DNA from: Oleispira sp963851095 | Lineage (GTDB): Bacteria > Pseudomonadota > Gammaproteobacteria > Pseudomonadales > Oceanobacteraceae | Assembly: GCA_963851095.1 (NCBI GenBank) | Contig: CAWKOX010000031.1 | Span: 20,814-84,813 of the forward strand | DNA: 64,000 nucleotides | Direction: 5' to 3' | In this document: positions 63,740 through 64,000 of the stretch, one piece after another | Layout of the letters: the number at the start of each line of letters is the position of its first letter | How positions within the stretch are numbered: the first letter of the stretch is position 1 | The notes under the pieces: generated by a model | What the model was told of the DNA's origin: nothing | Databases searched by the model: none | Seen by the model: the letters and a program-made list of their open reading frames with translations, nothing else | Made by a program: the position numbers and the translations under genes

Positions 63740-64000
63740 GTGCATTCTGTTTTATCTACCCCCCTTATTTTTTTAAAAAAAGTGTCTCAATACTTAGGTA
63801 TTCTGACGACTTTATTTTTGCTATCAGCCTGCCTGCCAGAAGAAAAAGAAGAAGATACCAATCCAATTAATAGCAGCGGCATCGAAGTTGATGACGCTTC
63901 TTTAGGGTTAAATGGCTTTTGGATTGGCGGTTTTAATCAAACTGAAACTCTAAAATTACTTATTTATAATGGTGATGTTTTTGGTATCGATGCTGATAAA
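63740..64000 (+). CDS. Putative lipoprotein, truncated by window edge
   Basis: The frame opens at GTG (63740; GAGG about 7 bases upstream) and stays open for 87 codons to the window end. A positively charged start and hydrophobic segment lead to the lipobox LLSAC, followed by an acidic spacer (PEEKEEDTNP). The mature part (GLNGFWIGGFNQTE) is not recognised. No similarity to its neighbours is visible. Confidence 0.6.
   Translation, partial: MHSVLSTPLIFLKKVSQYLGILTTLFLLSACLPEEKEEDTNPINSSGIEVDDASLGLNGFWIGGFNQTETLKLLIYNGDVFGIDADK

Noticed and set aside
1..64000. CRISPR array, tRNA or rRNA genes
   Set aside because: No regularly spaced repeats and no convincing cloverleaf or rRNA sequence were seen on either strand.

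Overview
The window is a chromosomal segment around a replication origin of a gammaproteobacterium, most likely a marine Oceanospirillales relative (Oleispira/Thalassolituus/Bermanella type). That placement is inference. It rests on Pseudomonas-like gene order, base composition in the low-to-mid 40s % GC by eye, and low-GC codon use. The order rpmH-oriC-dnaA-dnaN-recF-gyrB, with mnmE-yidC-yidD-rnpA on one side and gmhB-glyS-glyQ-trkA-rsmB-fmt-def-tsaP-dprA-tsaC-hemF-aroE on the other, is that of the Pseudomonas origin. A second block, znuB-znuC-zur/znuA, thrB-DUF2782-polA-sRNA-engB-cytochrome c5-cytochrome c4-dsbA-EEP-GGDEF (dgcP-like), is also Pseudomonas-like. Here it sits directly beside the first block.

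Layout. 1-8.3 kb is accessory: the end of a GMC oxidoreductase, a TonB receptor / Asp-box propeller / thioredoxin-like cassette, a large secreted Cys-rich protein, an MscS channel and a decayed IS4-family transposase. 8.3-11.4 kb is zinc uptake with a likely Zur operator between zur and znuA. 11.5-14 kb is egtB-egtD (ergothioneine). 14-24 kb is the thrB-polA-engB-cytochrome-dsbA-GGDEF block, with a probable Spot42/ErsA-position sRNA after polA. 24-26 kb is a hemerythrin / DUF2249 / multi-TM cassette that looks like NO or O2 handling. 26-44.5 kb is housekeeping: htpX, aroE, hemF, tsaC, dprA, tsaP, def, fmt, rsmB, trkAH, an orphan two-component pair, glyQS and gmhB. 44.6-52 kb is a second accessory island: a TolB-like propeller protein with a CTERM-like tail, a large lipoprotein with Ig-like domains, and a Na+/H+ antiporter-family protein. 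52-64 kb is the origin region, with two perfect parS palindromes inside recF and DnaA boxes between dnaA and rpmH.

A caution for every reader: at least ten single-base frameshifts interrupt otherwise well conserved coding regions (aroE x1, glyS x3, the TolB-like gene x4, the lipoprotein x1, dnaA x1). dnaA and glyS are essential, so many or all of these are probably consensus errors in a draft sequence rather than pseudogenes.

The least explained items are the TonB/propeller/TlpA cassette, the structured elements upstream of gyrB, mnmE and the lipoprotein gene, the response regulator-TPR plus minimal kinase pair, and the two-gene surface-protein island between gmhB and gyrB. I found no CRISPR array, rRNA or tRNA, and nothing I can call a wholly new system with confidence.
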